From contig JANNKX010000242.1 in assembly GCA_031396505.1 (NCBI GenBank), forward strand, positions 1 through 15,368: 15,368 nt of DNA, in the 5' to 3' direction. Position numbers and translations under genes: made by a program. The notes below the pieces were generated by a model, which saw only the letters and a list, made by a program, of their open reading frames with translations, was not told the DNA's origin and searched no databases. Of this stretch, positions 14,657-15,368 are shown piece after piece. Position 1 is the first letter of the stretch, and every line of letters begins with the position of its first letter. This stretch comes from JAAFHS01 sp031396505 (lineage in GTDB: Bacteria; Pseudomonadota; Alphaproteobacteria; Rhodobacterales; Rhodobacteraceae).

Positions 14657-14806
14657 GTGACGCGGAAACTGATTAGGGTCAGCATTGACGAGGATGCGCC
14701 GGGGGAAACGGGCGGTCTGGTCGAGTGGCTGATGGGGAAAATGCCGGAGCTGCGGTTCCAGTGTATTCAGGAGCATGCAGGGTTTGTGGGGGAGTTGGAT
14801 GTTTGA
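14657..14806 (+). CDS. possible 49-residue small protein or gene remnant
   Basis: The frame starts at GTG (14657) and reads VTRKLIRVSIDEDAPGETG and then LVEWLMGKMPELRFQ, ending in TGA. Third positions are G-rich, consistent with coding, and the product has mixed, non-repetitive composition. No ribosome-binding site is seen before the GTG. The frame stays open back to a TGA at 14612-14614, so it might instead be the 3' end of a degraded gene. Its TGA (14804-14806) overlaps the TTG start (14803-14805) of the DUF2971 gene, which suggests coupling. The family is not recognised. Confidence 0.4.
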   Translation: MTRKLIRVSIDEDAPGETGGLVEWLMGKMPELRFQCIQEHAGFVGELDV

Positions 14807-15368
14807 TAGTATATAAGTTTCTCAACGCAAAATACGGATTGGAAGCAATTCTACGAACGCGAATTAAGATTTCCCATTTTGATAAATTGAATGATCCTTT
14901 TGATTGCCATGCAGTAAAATTTGATACGGCAGAAGATAGATTTGCGTGGCAGAAGACGGTTTCTGAAATGGGTAAAGATAGAGGATTATCTTGCTTTTCG
15001 AAACACTTTCATAATCCGTTGTTGTGGAGTCACTATGCTGAAGATCACCAAGGGATAGTCTTGGAATTGGAAGTCGACGACAAAGTTCCGTTGCTACCAA
15101 TGCGCTATGCCAACACGTTTCTTGATGCTCGTGGATTTCGAAATTTCGACCAAAGTAAAAAGAAATTGACCGTAAAGGGGGCGTTATCGAGGAAATTTAT
15201 GCAGTGGAAGTATGAGAGTGAGGTTCGTGCATTCATCGACCTCGATCATAGCTGTGCAGAAAAAAATATTTATTTTCTCGATTTCGACTACGAATTGCGC
15301 CTTTCTAAAGTTATTCTGGGAGCTCGCTATGGTGGAGATCGAGAAATCATCTCAACTGCATGTAGCAG
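14803..15368 (+). CDS. DUF2971-family protein, 3' end beyond the window
   Basis: 188 codons are visible and the frame is open to the window end. It matches the DUF2971 family (PF11185-like), whose function is unknown: N-terminal YKFLNAKYGLEAILRTRIK and SHFDKLNDPFDC, central GLSCFSKHFHNPLLWSHYAE followed by GIVLELEV, and KYESEVRAFIDL (W/K-YE-E-R signature). The TTG at 14803 is chosen because the protein aligns from LIVYKFLN onward and GGGGGAG lies 8 bp upstream. No ATG is available in frame nearby. The gene is strikingly A+T-rich, with A/T third positions unlike every other gene in the window, indicating horizontal transfer. It overlaps the preceding 49-codon frame. Confidence 0.8.
   Translation, partial: MIVYKFLNAKYGLEAILRTRIKISHFDKLNDPFDCHAVKFDTAEDRFAWQKTVSEMGKDRGLSCFSKHFHNPLLWSHYAEDHQGIVLELEVDDKVPLLPMRYANTFLDARGFRNFDQSKKKLTVKGALSRKFMQWKYESEVRAFIDLDHSCAEKNIYFLDFDYELRLSKVILGARYGGDREIISTACS

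Noticed and set aside
14464..14676. 70-codon plus-strand frame after the protease gene
   Set aside because: Arg/Gly/Val-rich composition as expected from random G-rich DNA, poor start context, and it overlaps the better-looking 49-codon frame in another phase.
14864..15100. 78-codon minus-strand frame within the DUF2971 gene
   Set aside because: The plus strand shows clear DUF2971 motifs throughout; the minus frame is a shadow.
1..15368. CRISPR array, insertion sequence or rRNA
   Set aside because: No regularly spaced repeats, no transposase motifs or terminal inverted repeats with target duplications, and no rRNA-like sequence were seen on either strand.

Overview
The window looks like chromosomal DNA of an alphaproteobacterium, most likely a Rhodobacteraceae/Roseobacter-type organism. 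Grounds: high G+C with strong G/C third-codon bias; a lon gene followed by an HU-type gene with a Lys/Ala/Pro-rich tail; a stand-alone TfoX C-terminal-domain protein next to ndk; a YheS-type ABC-F ATPase; and a PerP-like (TIGR02281-type) retropepsin. This assignment is inferred from protein character, not from a marker gene.

Left part (1-5797), minus strand. A tRNA-Val(CAC) has intact D, anticodon and T arms, but its 3' acceptor strand is replaced by unrelated sequence, so a junction lies near position 104. Next come an HU-family protein with a histone-H1-like N-terminal tail, the protease Lon with its own terminator and a promoter/palindrome upstream, an Old Yellow Enzyme-type flavin oxidoreductase with a perfect inverted repeat in front of its start, and tRNA-guanine transglycosylase (tgt).

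Middle part (5798-11090). Divergent from tgt is a DUF1800-DUF1501 pair. The first protein has a Tat-like signal peptide and the second has none. The two reading frames are in the same phase, separated by one TAG and five sense codons. An A+T-rich, palindrome-dense convergent gap (8759-8880) with a CtrA-like box separates the pair from an M19 membrane dipeptidase. Divergent from the dipeptidase is a 47-codon Ser/Gln/Gly-rich small ORF, followed by a TfoX C-terminal-domain protein. The stop codon of that gene overlaps the stop codon of the convergent nucleoside diphosphate kinase (ndk).

Right part (11242-15368), plus strand. An ABC-F translation ATPase (YheS type) overlaps a MarC-family membrane protein by ATGA. 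A membrane-anchored retropepsin-like aspartic protease follows. After about 300 bp without a convincing gene there is a 49-codon ORF, which overlaps a strongly A+T-rich DUF2971 gene that runs off the window. The abrupt composition change near 14,800 suggests the edge of acquired DNA.

Most genes are housekeeping or conserved accessory genes. The strongest candidates for something undescribed are the DUF1800/DUF1501 in-phase arrangement, the palindrome cluster at 8759-8880, the 47-codon small ORF, the atypical HU protein, and the two window edges (broken tRNA on the left, foreign-looking DUF2971 cassette on the right).
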